From assembly GCA_963995525.1 (NCBI GenBank), contig OZ023210.1:3818996-3882995 (forward strand): a DNA stretch of 64,000 nucleotides, read 5' to 3'. A program made the position numbers and the translations under genes. This DNA is from Escarpia spicata (Eukaryota; Annelida; Polychaeta; Sabellida; Siboglinidae). This document shows positions 27,301 through 42,300 of this stretch, piece by piece. The number at the start of each line of letters is the position of its first letter. Position 1 is the stretch's first letter. Below the pieces are notes generated by a model. The model searched no databases, was not told the DNA's origin, and saw nothing but the letters and a program-made list of their open reading frames with translations.

Positions 27301-30300
27301 ATAGTACACATGGTTAGGTAAGCATTAGCTGTGACTGTCAATAGTACACATGGTTAGGTAAGCATTAGCTGTGACTGTCATTACTGTCAATAGTACACGT
27401 GGTTAGGTAAGCCGTAGCTGTGACTGTCATTACTGTCAATAGGACAATAGGACACATGGTTAGGTAAGCCGTAGCTGTGACTGTCATTACTGTCAATAGT
27501 ACACGTGGTTAGGTAAGCCGTAGCTGTGACTGTCATTACTGTCAATAGTACACGTGGTTAGGTAAGCCGTAGCTGTGACTGTCATTACTGTCAATAGGAC
27601 AATAGGACACGTGGTTAGGTAAGCCATAGCTGTGACTGTCATTACTGTCAATAGGACAATAGGACACGTGGTTAGGTAAGCCGTAGCTGTGACTGTCATT
27701 ACTGTCAATAGTACACGTGGTTAGGTAAGCCGTAGCTGTGACTGTCATTACTGTCAATAGTACACATGGTTAGGTAAGCCGTAGCTGTGACTGTCATTAC
27801 TGTCAATAGGACAATAGGACACGTGGTTAGGTAAGCCGTAGCTGTGACTGTCATTACTGTCAATAGGACACATGGTTAGGTAAGCCGTAGCTGTGACTGT
27901 CATTACTGTCAATAGTACACGTGGTTAGGTAAGCCGTAGCTGTGACTGTCATTACTGTCAATAGGACAATAGGACACGTGGTTAGGTAAGCCGTAGCTGT
28001 GACTGTCATTACTGTCAATAGGACAATAGGACACGTGGTTAGGTAAGCCGTAGCTGTGACTGTCATTACTGTCAATAGTACACGTGGTTAGGTAAGCCGT
28101 AGCTGTGACTGTCATTACTGTCAGTAGGACACGTGGTTAGGTAAGCCGTAGCTGTGACTGTCATTACTGTCAATAGGACAATAGGACACGTGGTTAGGTA
28201 AGCCGTAGCTGTGACTGTCATTACTGTCAATAGGACACATGGTTAGGTAAGCCGTAGCTGTGACTGTCATTACTGTCAATAGTACACGTGGTTAGGTAAG
28301 CCGTAGCTGTGACTGTCATTACTGTCAATAGGACACATGGTTAGGTAAGCCGTAGCTGTGACTGTCATTACTGTCAATAGTACACGTGGTTAGGTAAGCC
28401 GTAGCTGTGACTGTCATTACTGTCAATAGGATACATGGTTAGGTAAGCCGTAGCTGTGACTGTCATTACTGTCAATAGGACACATGGTTAGGTAAGCCGT
28501 AGCTGTGACTGTCATTACTGTCAATAGTACATGTGGTTAGGTAAGCCGTAGCTGTGACTGTCATTACTGTCAATAGGACACATGGTTAGGTAAGCCGTAG
28601 CTGTGACTGTCATTACTGTCAATAGTACACGTGGTTAGGTAAGCCGTAGCTGCGACTGTCATTACTGTCAATAGGACACGTGGTTAGGTAAGCCGTAGCT
28701 GTGACTGTCATTACTGTCAATAGGACACGTGGTTAGGTAAGCCGTAGCTGTGACTGTCATTACTGTCAATAGGACACATGGTTAGGTAAGCCGTAGCTGT
28801 GCAGTGACAAAGAATCTTAAATTAAATAAATAAATAAATGATGTTGACGTTTGCAGGTGCCGACGATATTGTTCCTGCAGGAACTGTTGAGACATCAGGA
28901 CAAGTTTGGACAGCACTACGCAGAGGGCATCGAAGGATGTGGCCTCAAACTGGAGGCTGACATGAGACGTGCCTACTATGCCTTGGTGAGATACCTAGTG
29001 GAGAGTCTCAGAAACACAAACCGACTCACGCTGGAAAAGTAAGAGATGCTTTCTTGCATTAATTTATAGTTCTCTGTTAGGATAAAACTGTCTGATGTCT
29101 AATCTACACTGTTCCTTCACTAATGTTACTTTGTGTCCTCTGCTTCTTCTCTTTCATAAGTGAGAAAGAAATGACTGCATCTATATTTTGAATACCCACT
29201 AAAGTGCTCATGTTTAGGAAGAAGGCAAAGAAGATAGTAATGCCTAAACACATCAGTACTTGACGTCCTCATAACCAGTATTAGCAAAATGACAATCCTC
29301 TGGATAGTGCTGCTTACACACAGACGCAGATGTCAATTTCGCAGAGTATTCATAAATGACATTATTAACAATCAAGTTATGTTATTATTAGTCAATTTAC
29401 ATCCTTCTAACACATAGTAGGAAAAACAAGGGTGTTACCTTTTTTTTCTCCAAAGGGTTATAGATTAATCCCTGATAGTCTGGCACCAAAATGCAAACAA
29501 TTTAGAAGGAAAATGTTAATACACGCACGCACGTGCACACACATGCATGCATGCACACGCACAACACACACATGCACGCATGCACACGCACAACACACAC
29601 ATGCATGTAAACTAGCTCGATTATAGTTAGATAAGTTGCCTGACGAGATGTATTTGTTATAGGTCGTTTGTGATGGGGTATGACTATGTCCAGGCGGCCA
29701 CACTCCATCTGCTGGACATTGCGTGGCAGGTACGTCCACTGACCACTGCACATGGTGACCACATCAATTTAGCAGAACAATTTGTAGCAATCACATTAAT
29801 TCAATAATCAGCAGTGTTGACAATTTGAATTTATGATTGAATTTATTAAATTCATAGCCATAAAAATACTAAATGTACATGGATATGATGGGCAAGATGT
29901 CCCTGTGCTAATACTCATTGTACATGGATATGATGGGCAAGATGTCTCTGTGCTAATACTCAATGTACATGGATATGATGGGCAAGATGTCCCTGTGCTA
30001 ATACTCATTGTACATGGATATGATGGGCAAGATGTCCCTGTGCTAATACTCATTGTACGTGGATATGATGGGCAAGATGTCCCTGTGCTAATACTCATTG
30101 TACATGGATATGATGGGCAAGATGTCCCTGTGCTAATACTCATTGTACGTGGATATGATGGGCAAGATGTCCCTGTGCTAATACTCAATGTACGTGGATA
30201 TGATGGGCAAGATGTCCCTGTGCTAATACTCATTGTACATGGATATGATGGGCAAGATGTCCCTGTGCTAATACTCAATGTACATGGATATGATGGGCAA

Positions 30301-33300
30301 GATGTCCCTGTGCTAATACTCATTGTACGTGGATATGATGGGCAAGATGTCCCTGTGCTAATACTCAATGTACATGGATATGATGGACAAGATGTCCCTG
30401 TGCTAATACTCATTGTACATGGATATGATGGGCAAGATGTCCCTGTGCTAATACTCATTGTACATGGATATGATGGGCAAGATGTCCCTGTGCTAATACT
30501 CAATGTACATGGATATGATGGGCAAGATGTCCCTGTGCTAATACTCATTGTACATGGATATGATGGGCAAGATGTCGCTGTGCTAATACTCAATGTACAT
30601 GGATATGATGGGCAAGATGTCGCTGTGCTAATACTCATTGTACATGGATATGATGGGCAAGATGTCCCTGTGCTAATACTCAATGTACATGGATATGATG
30701 GGCAAGATGTCCCTGTGCTAATACTCATTGTACGTGGATATGATGGGCAAGATGTCCCTGTGCTAATACTCAATGTACATGGATATGATGGACAAGATGT
30801 CCCTGTGCTAATACTCATTGTACATGGATATGATGGGCAAGATGTCCCTGTGCTAATACTCATTGTACATGGATATGATGGGCAAGATGTCCCTGTGCTA
30901 ATACTCAATGTACATGGATATGATGGGCAAGATGTCCCTGTGCTAATACTCATTGTACATGGATATGATGGGCAAGATGTCGCTGTGCTAATACTCAATG
31001 TACATGGATATGATGGGCAAGATGTCGCTGTGCTAATACTCATTGTACATGGATATGATGGGCAAGATGTCCCTGTGCTAATACTCAATGTACATGGATA
31101 TAATAATAATAATAATAATAATATTTTATTTTATTAAGCGCCACATCCAATATTGTTCACAGTGCTTTACAACAATATACAAGTGTATGTTAAAAATAAT
31201 GCATTTGAATAAAAACAATAGTTATTATATCATAGATAAAATGAACTAATAATAATAATAGCAATTAAAACAATAAATATAGTAGAAGTAGAAAAGGAAT
31301 GTGATGTATTATATCATAAATTAAAATTGTTAAGATAATTTTTAGATATATAATTAAACTAAAATTAATGTAAACATCAATAAATTAGGCTAAAATGTAT
31401 ACGAAAAATAAATAAATAAATAATAAATAAACGTTAAACATCAATCAGCTATGGTAAAACAGTGTTGGTAAGGGTCCGAGCTATATATACGCTGCAGTGA
31501 ACAGATGAGTCTTCAACACAGATTTAAATGATTCCAGTGATGTTTTGTTAGTAACGCTTGACGGCAGAGCGTTCCACACTGTTGCCACTGCGTGAGCAAA
31601 TGTACAGTCACTGGCTCTGCTGCGTGTTCTCGGAACAACTAGTGCATTCGAGTCAGCAGACCGAAGACGTCTGGCTGGCATGTAGACACGCACGAGTTTC
31701 TGCATGTAGACAGGCGAGAGGTCTTCGTGCAGCGACTTGTACGTAAGAACAGCGATCTTGAATGCAATGCGCTGTTGAATAGGTAGCCAGTGCAATTCGC
31801 GAAGAATAGGGGTCGCACTTTCACAACGAGCCTGTCGAGTAATAAGGCGAGCGGCAGCATTCTGGAGTCGCTGCAATCGACCGATGTTATTGGTTGAGGT
31901 TCCGAACAGTAGAGAGTTGCAGTAGTCCAAACGGGATGTAATCATAGCATTGACTACGCGTTCCGCTGTCGGTTGAGTGAGGTAACAGTGAATCAACCGG
32001 ATGTTGCGCAGGTGCAGTGAGCAAGTGCTGATAGTACGTGACACTTGCATAGTCATATCCAGGTCTCTATCAAGGTGGACGCCGAGATTTCTAACATGAT
32101 CAACTGCACATATTTCATCTGTCCCGACGCGCACACGGAGCCCACTTACGATGGCAGATGCTGATTTGGGGACAACCGGTAGAATTTCTGTTTTCGTGTC
32201 ATTCATGAGCAGATAATTCCAAGTCATCCACTCCTTCACGTCATCAATACATCGCTCGATCCGACGCACGGCAGTCACCAGAGAAGTTGCATCCAGGTCG
32301 AAGTGACAGAACAGCTGTAAATCATCGGCGTAGTGGTGATATTTTAAGTCGTGTTTGTGAATGATATCACCGATCGGCTGCACGTATAATGAAAATAATA
32401 GTGGTCCCAACACTGACCCTTGTGGCACCCCCGTTAACAAAATCGTCTCGGTCGATAACACGCGGTCGATGACGACACTCTGCTTTCGATTACTTAGGTA
32501 AGATTCCAGCCAATGGAGAACCACTCCGGTGATGCCATAGCGTCGTTGTAGGCGATCCTGTAGTATTGTGTGATCTACCGTGTCAAATGCGGCGCTTAGA
32601 TCGACGAATACAACGATTGTACCTTGTCTACGATCTAGCGCGGTCCTGATCTCGTTGAGTACCCACAGTAGGGCTGTCTCGGTCGAGTGGTTTCGCTTGT
32701 ATGCGGACTGAAATGTGTCCGTAAGTGATTCATTGGCTAGGTGACTGTTCAATCTGTTGGCCACAATCTTTTCAATCACTTTCGAAAGTTGGGACAGATT
32801 GCTGACTGGGCGGTAGTTACTTAAAGTATTCTTACACAGTGACGGCTTCTTCAGAAGAGGATGCACAAGTGCTCGCTTTAGTTCACCCGGCATTGTTCTT
32901 TCTGCCAAACACGCATTTGTTATATCGGCAACAATGATCACAAGTGCGTCAGTGTTCTGATTTACATGATCGGATGGTAACGGATCAAGTGTACAAGACG
33001 TACACATTCTAGCGATGGTAGCCGTTATTTCAAGTGTTGTTGTAGGTGTAAATGTGTCAATTGGTGTGACAAAGCGACGTGTTTCATGCGGCGGTGTCAT
33101 GCGATGTCTGGCAGCATGTAAGCCGAGTCGAATTTCAGCTACCTTGTTGTTGAAATAGTCCGAAAATGAATGGCAACAGGCAACGACGGAGTCATATTCG
33201 GGATACGAACGTGATGGCTTCCCACTCAGTGATTTCACGATGTTGAACATGCTTTTGTTGTCAGCGTTCAGAAGTTTATCTCGATAGTAGTTGGTTTTTG

Positions 33301-36300
33301 AGAGGGCAACGAGCTTGTTGCACTCATCGCGTGCATCAACGTACATTTGTCGATGGATCTCCAGCTTTGTGCGTCTCCACAATGACTCGTTCTTTCGCCG
33401 TCGTCTCCTCGCGTCATCGATGTTGCTGTTGTACCACGGGTTTGGCATATTACCCCGCATGGCAGTCAGTCGCTCTGGTGCATGTTTGTCGATACATGTT
33501 CTTAGTGAAGAATTGTAGCCAGTGACCAGTTCCGCTGCGCTAGATGTTGACACCGTGGCTGATAGTAACTCACAAGTTGATCGTATGTCATTATTGAAAG
33601 AATCGGCATCAAACGAGCGGTAATTGCGTTTTACTATATGTGTCGATGTCTTAGCTGGCCTCTGGATGTTCATGACGTAGCGCACCACGTGGTGATCTGA
33701 TATAGACATCGGAATAACGTCAACAGAAGTAGCGAGATTGACATTTTTGGGGGTTATCACAAAGTCCAATGTGTGGCCTGCAGAATGTGTAGGCTGTGTG
33801 ACGTGTTGAGTGAAATTATATGAGTCCAGTAATTGCACGAGCGGCCGGGCCTCTGCCTCAACGTCGTATCTGATGTTGAAGTCACCAACAATGCACGTTG
33901 GTGTTATACATGTCGACACCTCTCGGAACAGGTGTTCTAGTTCCAGGTAGAACTCCACCATCGGCCTGGGAGTCTTAGCCGATGATGGCGGGCGGTAGAG
34001 CGTGCACAGGTTGAACGTTCTAGATGTGGCTCCAGTGAACTGGATACGCATCAGTTCGAAAGACTCATAGTTCGTTTTAGGGAGCATCTTGCACGGTAAC
34101 GTGTTCCTGTGGATGACTCCGACACCACCACCGCGTCCAGCCGCACGAGGAACATTGATGAACATATATCCGTTCGGCGTCAGATCAGCGATTATCGGTT
34201 TGTCGCTGTTCTTTTTCAGCCACGTTTCCGTTATGGCTAAGATGTCAATGTTGTGGTCGGTCACGAATTCACTGATGGTTAGCGTTTTGTTTCTGACAGA
34301 ACGAGCATTGAGGACAGCGACTGAGAGATTGCTCTTTGTCGGGCTCGTATTATCCCGTGTAGAAACATGAACTAAGTTGCACGGATCACTACGGCGAGGT
34401 GATTTGCACAATATTGTTCTGGGAATATGTGTCCTGGCAGTTACAATCACATCTATCGCTTGACCTGACGGTGAGCCTGATTGCACAACAGGTGCAGTGT
34501 GTACTGAATTACGTTTGCGTCTACGGTTCTTGCCGGCTCGACACCCACGCGGTGGTACGGCTATCCCAAGTAGCTTCAATAAACAATACACCGTCTTGGA
34601 GAGTCTATTGTCTTTCGTTATTACCTTGCTGTGGCGCAGCAGATCGTGCCTGTCGTACCGAATGTGGGTCAACATAGGTATAACAGTGTAGTCTTCGTTA
34701 ACACGAACAGGTGTGATTGCAGGCTGTAGTGTCCAAATATCACAAATGTTCAGGAGTATAGTTCCAATCAGCACGAACCCAAGCATAGCGCGTAGTATCA
34801 TAAAACGGTTATACAATTATAACGATGATTGAATGGTTAGAAAACGCATTAAACTAGTGAAATCCACGAGCTTATACAAAACACAGCTGCTACCAGGGGC
34901 GCTCCACAATCATTCATGATATGATGGGCAAGATGTCCCTGTGCTAATACTCATTGTTCATGGATATGATGGGCAAGATGTCCCTGTGCTAATACTCATT
35001 GTACATGGATATGATGGACAAGATGTCCCTGTGCTAATACTCATTGTATATGGATATGATGGGCAAGATGTCCCTGTGCTAATACTCAATGTACATGGAT
35101 ATGATGGGCAAGATGTCGCTGTGCTAATACTCATTGTACATGGATATGATGGACAAGATGTCCCTGTGCTAATACTCATTGTACATAGATATGATAGGCA
35201 AGATGTCCCTGTGCTAATACTCAATGTACATGGATATGATGGGCAAGATGTCGCTGTGCTAATACTCATTGTACGTGGATATGATGGGCAAGATGTCCCT
35301 GTGCTAATACTCAATGTACATGGATATGATGGGCAAGATGTCCCTGTGCTAATACTCATTGTACATGGATATGATGGGCAAGATGTCCCTGTGCTAATAC
35401 TCAATGTACATGGATATGATGGGCAAGATGTCGCTGTGCTAATACTCATTGTACATGGATATGATGGACAAGATGTCCCTGTGCTAATACTCATTGTACA
35501 TAGATATGATAGGCAAGATGTCCCTGTGCTAATACTCATTGTACATGGATATGATGGGCAAGATGTCGCTGTGCTAATACTCAATGTACATGGATATGAT
35601 GGGCAAGATGTCCCTGTGTTAATACTCATCTTACGTGGATATGATGGGCAAGATGTCCCTGTGCTAATACTCATTGTACATGGATATGATGGGCAAGATG
35701 TCCCTGTGCTAATACTCAAAGTACATGGATATGATGGGCAAGATGTCCCTGTGTTAATACTCATCGTACGTGGATATGATGGGCAAGATGTCCCTGTGCT
35801 AATACTCATTGTACATGGATATGATGGGCAAGATGTCCCTGTGCTAATACTCATTGTACATGGATATGATGGGCAAGATGTCCCTGTGCTAATACTCATT
35901 GTACATAGATATGATAGGCAAGATGTCCCTGTGCTAATACTCAATGTACATGGATATGATGGGCAAGATGTCCCTGTGCTAATACTCATTGTACATGGAT
36001 ATGATGGGCAAGATGTCCCTGTGCTAATACTCATTGTACATGGATATGATGGGCAAGATGTCCCTGTGCTAATACTCAATGTACATGGATATGATGGGCA
36101 AGATGTCGCTGTGCTAATACTCAATGTACATGGATATGATGGGCAAGATGTCCCTGTGCTAATACTCATTGTACGTGGATATGATGGGCAAGATGTCCCT
36201 GTGCTAATACTCAATGTACATGGATATGATGGGCAAGATGTCCCTGTGCTAATACTCATTGTACATGGATATGATGGGCAAGATGTCGCTGTGCTAATAC

Positions 36301-39300
36301 TCAATGTACATGGATATGATGGGCAAGATGTCGCTGTGCTAATACTCATTGTACATGGATATGATGGGCAAGATGTCCCTGTGCTAATACTCATTGTTCA
36401 TGGATATGATGGGCAAGATGTCCCTGTGCTAATACTCATTGTACATGGATATGATGGACAAGATGTCCCTGTGCTAATACTCATTGTACATGGATATGAT
36501 GGGCAAGATGTCCCTGTGCTAATACTCAATGTACATGGATATGATGGGCAAGATGTCCCTGTGCTAATACTCAATGTACATGGATATGATGGGCAAGATG
36601 TCCCTGTGCTAATACTCATTGTACGTGGATATGATGGGCAAGATGTCGCTGTGCTAATACTCAATGTACATGGATATGATGGGCAAGATGTCGCTGTGCT
36701 AATACTCATTGTACGTGGATATGATGGGCAAGATGTCCCTGTGCTAATACTCAATGTACATGGATATGATGGGCAAGATGTCGCTGTGCTAATACTCATT
36801 GTACATGGATATGATGGGCAAGATGTCGCTGTGCTAATACTCATTGTACATGGATATGATGGGCAAGATGTCCCTGTGCTAATACTCATTGTACATGGAT
36901 ATGATGGGCAATATGTCCCTGTGCTAATACTCATTGTACATGGATATGATGGGCAATATGTCCCTGTGCTAATACTCAATGTACATGGATATGATGGGCA
37001 AGATGTCCCTGTGCTAATACTCATTGTTCATGGATATGATGGGCAAGATGTCCCTGTGCTAATACTCATTGTACATGGATATGATTGGCAAGATGTCCCT
37101 GTGCTAATACTCAATGTACATGGATATGATGGGCAAGATGTCCCTGTGCTAATACTCATTGTACATGGATATGATTGGCAAGATGTCCCTGTGCTAATAC
37201 TCAATGTACATGGATATGATGGGCAAGATGTCCCTGTGCTAATACTCATTGTACATGGATATGATGGACAAGATGTCCCTGTGCTAATATTCATTGTACA
37301 TGGATATGATGGGCAAGATGTCCCTGTGCTAATTCTCAATACATGGATATGATGGGCAAGATGTCCCTGTGCTAATACTCATTGTACATGCATATGATGG
37401 GCAAGATGTCCCTGTGCTAATACTCAATGTACATGGATATGATGGGCAAGATGTCCCTGTGCTAATACTCAATGTACATGGATATGATGGGCAAGATGTC
37501 CCTGTGCTAATACTCATTGTTCATGGATATGATGGGCAAGATGTCCCTGTGCTAATACTCATTGTACATGGATATGATGGACAAGATGTCCCTGTGCTAA
37601 TACTCATTGTTCATGGATATGATGGGCAAGATGTCCCTGTGCTAATACTCATTGTACATGGATATGATGGGCAAGATGTCCCTGTGCTAATACTCATTGT
37701 ACATGCATATGATGGGCAAGATGTCCCTGTGCTAATACTCAATGTACATGGATATGATGGGCAAGATGTCGCTGTGCTAATACTCAATGTACATGGATAT
37801 GATGGGCAAGATGTCGCTGTGCTAATACTCATTGTACATGGATATGATGGGCAAGATGTCCCTGTGCTAATACTCATTGTACGTGGATATGATGGGCAAG
37901 ATGTCCCTGTGCTAATACTCAATGTACATGGGCAAGATGTTCCTGTGCTAATACTCATTGTACGTGGATATGATGGGCAAGATGTCCCTGTGCTAATACT
38001 CAATGTACATGGGCAAGATGTCCCTGTGCTAATACTCATTGTACGTGGATATCATGGGAAAGATGTCCCTGTGCTAATACTCATTGTACATGGATATGAT
38101 GGGCAAGATGTCCCTGTGCTAATACTCAATGTACATGGATATGATGGGCAAGATGTCCCTGTGCTAATACTCATTGTACATGGATATGATGGGCAAGATG
38201 TCCCTGTGCTAATACTCAATGTACATGGATATGATGGGCAAGATGTCCCTGTGCTAATACTCATTGTACATGGATATGATGGGCAAGATGTCCCTGTGCT
38301 AATACTCAATGTACATGGATATGATGGGCAAGATGTCCCTGTGCTAATACTCAATGTACGTGGATATGATGGGCAAGATGTCCCTGTGCTAATACTCAAT
38401 GTATGTGGATATGATGGGCAAGATGTCCCTGTGCTAATACTCATTGTACATGGATATGATGGGCAAGATGTCCCTGTGCTAATACTCAATGTACATGGAT
38501 ATGATGGGCAAGATGTCCCTGTGCTAATACTCAATGTACGTGGATATGATGGGCAAGATGTCCCTGTGCTAATACTCATTGTACATGGATATGATGGGCA
38601 AGATGTCCCTGTGCTAATACTCATTGTACATGGATATGATGGGCAAGATGTCCCTGTGCTAATACTCAATGTACATGGATATGATGGGCAAGATGTCCCT
38701 GTGCTAATACTCAATGTACGTGGATATGATGGGCAAGATGTCCCTGTGCTAATACTCATTGTACGTGGATATGATGGGCAAGATGTCCCTGTGCTAATAC
38801 GCATTGTACGTGGATATGATGGGCAAGATGTCCCTGTGCTAATACTCATTGTACATGGATATGATGGGCAAGATGTCCCTGTGCTAATACTCAATGTACT
38901 TGGATATGATGGGCAAGATGTCCAAAGAGCTGTACAAAGGCTTTGCAGTGGTTCATTGTTTCCGCGGACAATGTTGATTTGTGAACAAAACAAATAAATG
39001 ACAGTCTAGATAAAATGACACACAACCATTGTCGTTTATGTACCATATTGACGTATGTAAATTCTCAATACATGCCGCTCACAGTTTGTAGAAGTATAAG
39101 ACAGAATGCTTTCAACAGCTTTTATTATTGTTTTTTATTTGCAGTGTTGTTCAGCTGATTGGTTTACTGTAATTATTATGTTTATTTTCAGCCGTTTGAT
39201 TTCTCATTCCTGAACGAAGTGAAACTGCCTGACTTTTACATGAATCTGGCTAGAAGTAAGTGGTATCAAATGGTAGACGGGGAAATGTTTCAGACAAGTG

Positions 39301-42300
39301 TACTCAATGGAATGACAAACAGATATGCAAAGTGAATGTGGTAAAATTGTTGATATTATTAATTAACGTAAAGTATGCTGAAGAAAGCTGCATTAATTTA
39401 TATTTACTTTCTTCTTCTATCTCCTTTAAAAAATACTGGCTAGACCACATAAATAATGTGACAAATACTAGCTAATCAGGTTGATCGAAATATAATGTTA
39501 TATATTGATGGTTGGTCCTTAGGTGGCGTAAGGTGGTACTTGTTTATTTCATCACTGCGTGATTCAAAATCATTTTTGCAATCTAACGTTTAATTTTGTC
39601 TGTGACACTAGTGTAGAATTAGTGTCAACGTATTTCACTGTTTGCATAAACAAACATTTTATAAATTGTCACCACCAACATTGTTAAATCTTGTACTTAA
39701 ATTATCTCTTAATCTGCTTTAATAGAAAGTTACTGCCAACCCCTCACTCTAAACCAACATTTAAATTGGCAATTATCTTTTTACTAGCAGGAGATGTAAG
39801 TCTAAATCCTGGACTTGCTATCAGGCACAACATTCGAGTGGCCACCACTAACGTTCGGTCTATTCGAGACAAAACAGCCTCGCTTATCGATTTATTAACT
39901 TCCAAGACAATAGACATCCTTGCAGTCACTGAGACCTGGCTCAGACCACATGACACAGCTGCATGCATTGCTGATATTTCTCCTTCCAGTTTCACCTTCC
40001 ATCATCGCCCACGTTCAGTTGGGCGAGGTGGTGGTGTTGGATTTCTCATCTCAAAACAGTTCAAAGTTAATTTGCATTTAAACCCTGATTACTCCAGCTT
40101 TGAGGCCATCTGTGCCGAAATTTCTTATTCATCTTTCTCTGCTTATTTTGTGTGCATTTATCACCCTCCAGGACACCCTGCCCATTTCTTTGAAGAATTC
40201 CAGGATCTACTTGAAAATCTGGCAAATATTTATTCAGAATTTTATATACTCGGTGATTTTAATCTTCATCTGGACACATCTTCATCAACAACAAGTACAT
40301 TTAATGACATTCTGGCATCATATGACATGAAACAACATGTTACCTTCTCAACACACATACATGGCCACTGGCTCGATCTCTTAATCACCCGTTCAGATTG
40401 TAACAATATTCAGACACCTACTGCTTCAGATGGTTTGTCAGACCACCACACTGTTGTTGTTGATCTCAAAGTTCCTAGAATTCCCGTAGAGTCCAAACAC
40501 AATGTGTTTTATCGATTGATCCATAAGATTGACATTGCAGCATTAATGACAGACATCCTTAAATCCGATCTCATCAGTAACCCCATCAGATCTGTGTCGA
40601 CAGTACTGTCAAGTACTCAAAGATTTACATCATAAATATTCACCCATTTTGAAATGTAAATCACCTGAAATGAGGCCAAAGAAATTGCGAAAGGACCGTA
40701 GTAGATGGAGAAAGCTCGTCACCCGATGTCCCGAAAGGAACAGGAGGAACTAAGTCTAAGTAAGTCTAAGACCCCTGAGATCTAAATCTGTGTCCCAAAA
40801 GCCACATGCTCCATGGATGACTCCTGAAATTGTACAATCTAAAACCGCTGGTGCTGTCTTGAACGTGTATGGTGCAAATCACGCTCGCTTTTGGACAGAT
40901 CACGGTATTCTAAACAGTGTCACTACTGCAACAGACAAATGGCCAAAGCTAAAACAAATTATTACACAAACATGGTCTCGAGTAACTCTGATAAGCCATG
41001 TCAGCTATGGAACTGCATAAATCATATTTTACACAGACGGTCGCCTCCATCTCTACCTAGTCATGTGTCAGTCAAATCTCTGTGTGACTCGTTTTCTAGT
41101 CATTTCACTTATATGTTCTGCTATTCCATGTCACACTTTAAGTACTGTAAATGTGGACTCCCCGCAAATAAATTCTCCACTTGTATTGTTTCAGCCAGCC
41201 ACAGTTGATGAAGTGAAGAAAATAATAATGTCCTTCCCAAATAAGTCATGCGATCTCGACCCATTACCAACCATACTACTAAGAGCATGTCTTGACTCTT
41301 TACTTGGTACAATAACAAATATCAAATTTATCACTGACTCCGGGTAAATTTCCAGATGATTTTAAACATGCACATGTAAATCCTATTCTCAAGAAGACTT
41401 CTCTGCCAAAAGATGATTTCAAAAATCAGCTCAACTTGTTTATCCAGTGTGCTACAATCAGCATACAAACAATTTCATTCTACAGAGACTGCTCTCCTAA
41501 AAGTGCACAATCATGTTATATTAAACATTGATAAAGGCATAGTAACTGCACTTACCTTGCTTGATCTGTCTGCCGCCTTTGATACCATTGATCACAACAC
41601 TCTTGTCAAACGTTTTTCAATGTGGTATGGCATATCTGGCACAGCTCTGATCTGGTTTTCTTCATATCTAACCAATAGACATCAATGTATAAAGATAGAT
41701 AATTACTTTTCAACCTCACTCCCCACTTCATGTGGCATTCCCCAGGGTTCTGTTCTTGTGCAGATCGCATTACGTTTAAGATCTGTACAATCACCTATCA
41801 AGCCCTTTCATCCAAACAACCTAGTTATTTACACTCCATGCTCACACCAGCTAGACAAGCCAGACAACTTCGGTCGTCTAGTTCAAAGTTGCTATCTGTT
41901 CCTAGAGTTAAGACAAAGGCTGGAACTCGAGCTTTTTCAGTTGCCGCGCCAACTATATGGAATTTGCTTCCCGTTAATGTTAAATCAGCAGAAAATATTG
42001 TTACATTTCGTTGTCACCTGAAAACCTGCCTTTTCAGTATTGCCTATCCTCCCTAGCTTCCTAGCACATCCATCCATTTGTTGACGACTTTCACTTAGCA
42101 CACAAGTATGAGAATGCTTAATCCTTTGGTTTTGGTGTGCCACTGGGCTCAGATTGTCTGAGGATATTGGTGTGGTAGAAGTGATTTATTATTATTATTC
42201 ATTCTTGGCCTAATTTTATTTTATTTAGCATACATGCAAGTTGCCACATTATTTTATTGTATTTAATGTTTTTTAATTGTCTTTCATGTACTCACATTTA

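Noticed and set aside
29663..29729. Exon 18 as the seed of the 45-bp array
   Set aside because: GATGGGGTATGACTATGTCC and the unit share a few words, but the alignment needs several gaps; not convincing.
29808..31137. Open frames of 426 and 434 codons on opposite strands (VHGYDGQDVPVLILI repeats)
   Set aside because: The 45-bp unit has no stop on either strand, so both strands stay open. Differences between units are mostly amino-acid changing (H/R, I/N, P/A), which is not what selection on a protein would leave. It lies in a ZZEF1 intron.
34941..38997. Open frames of 803 and 542 codons over the right part of the 45-bp array
   Set aside because: Same periodic artefact as the left part; frames begin and end inside or just beyond the array with no promoter or splice context.
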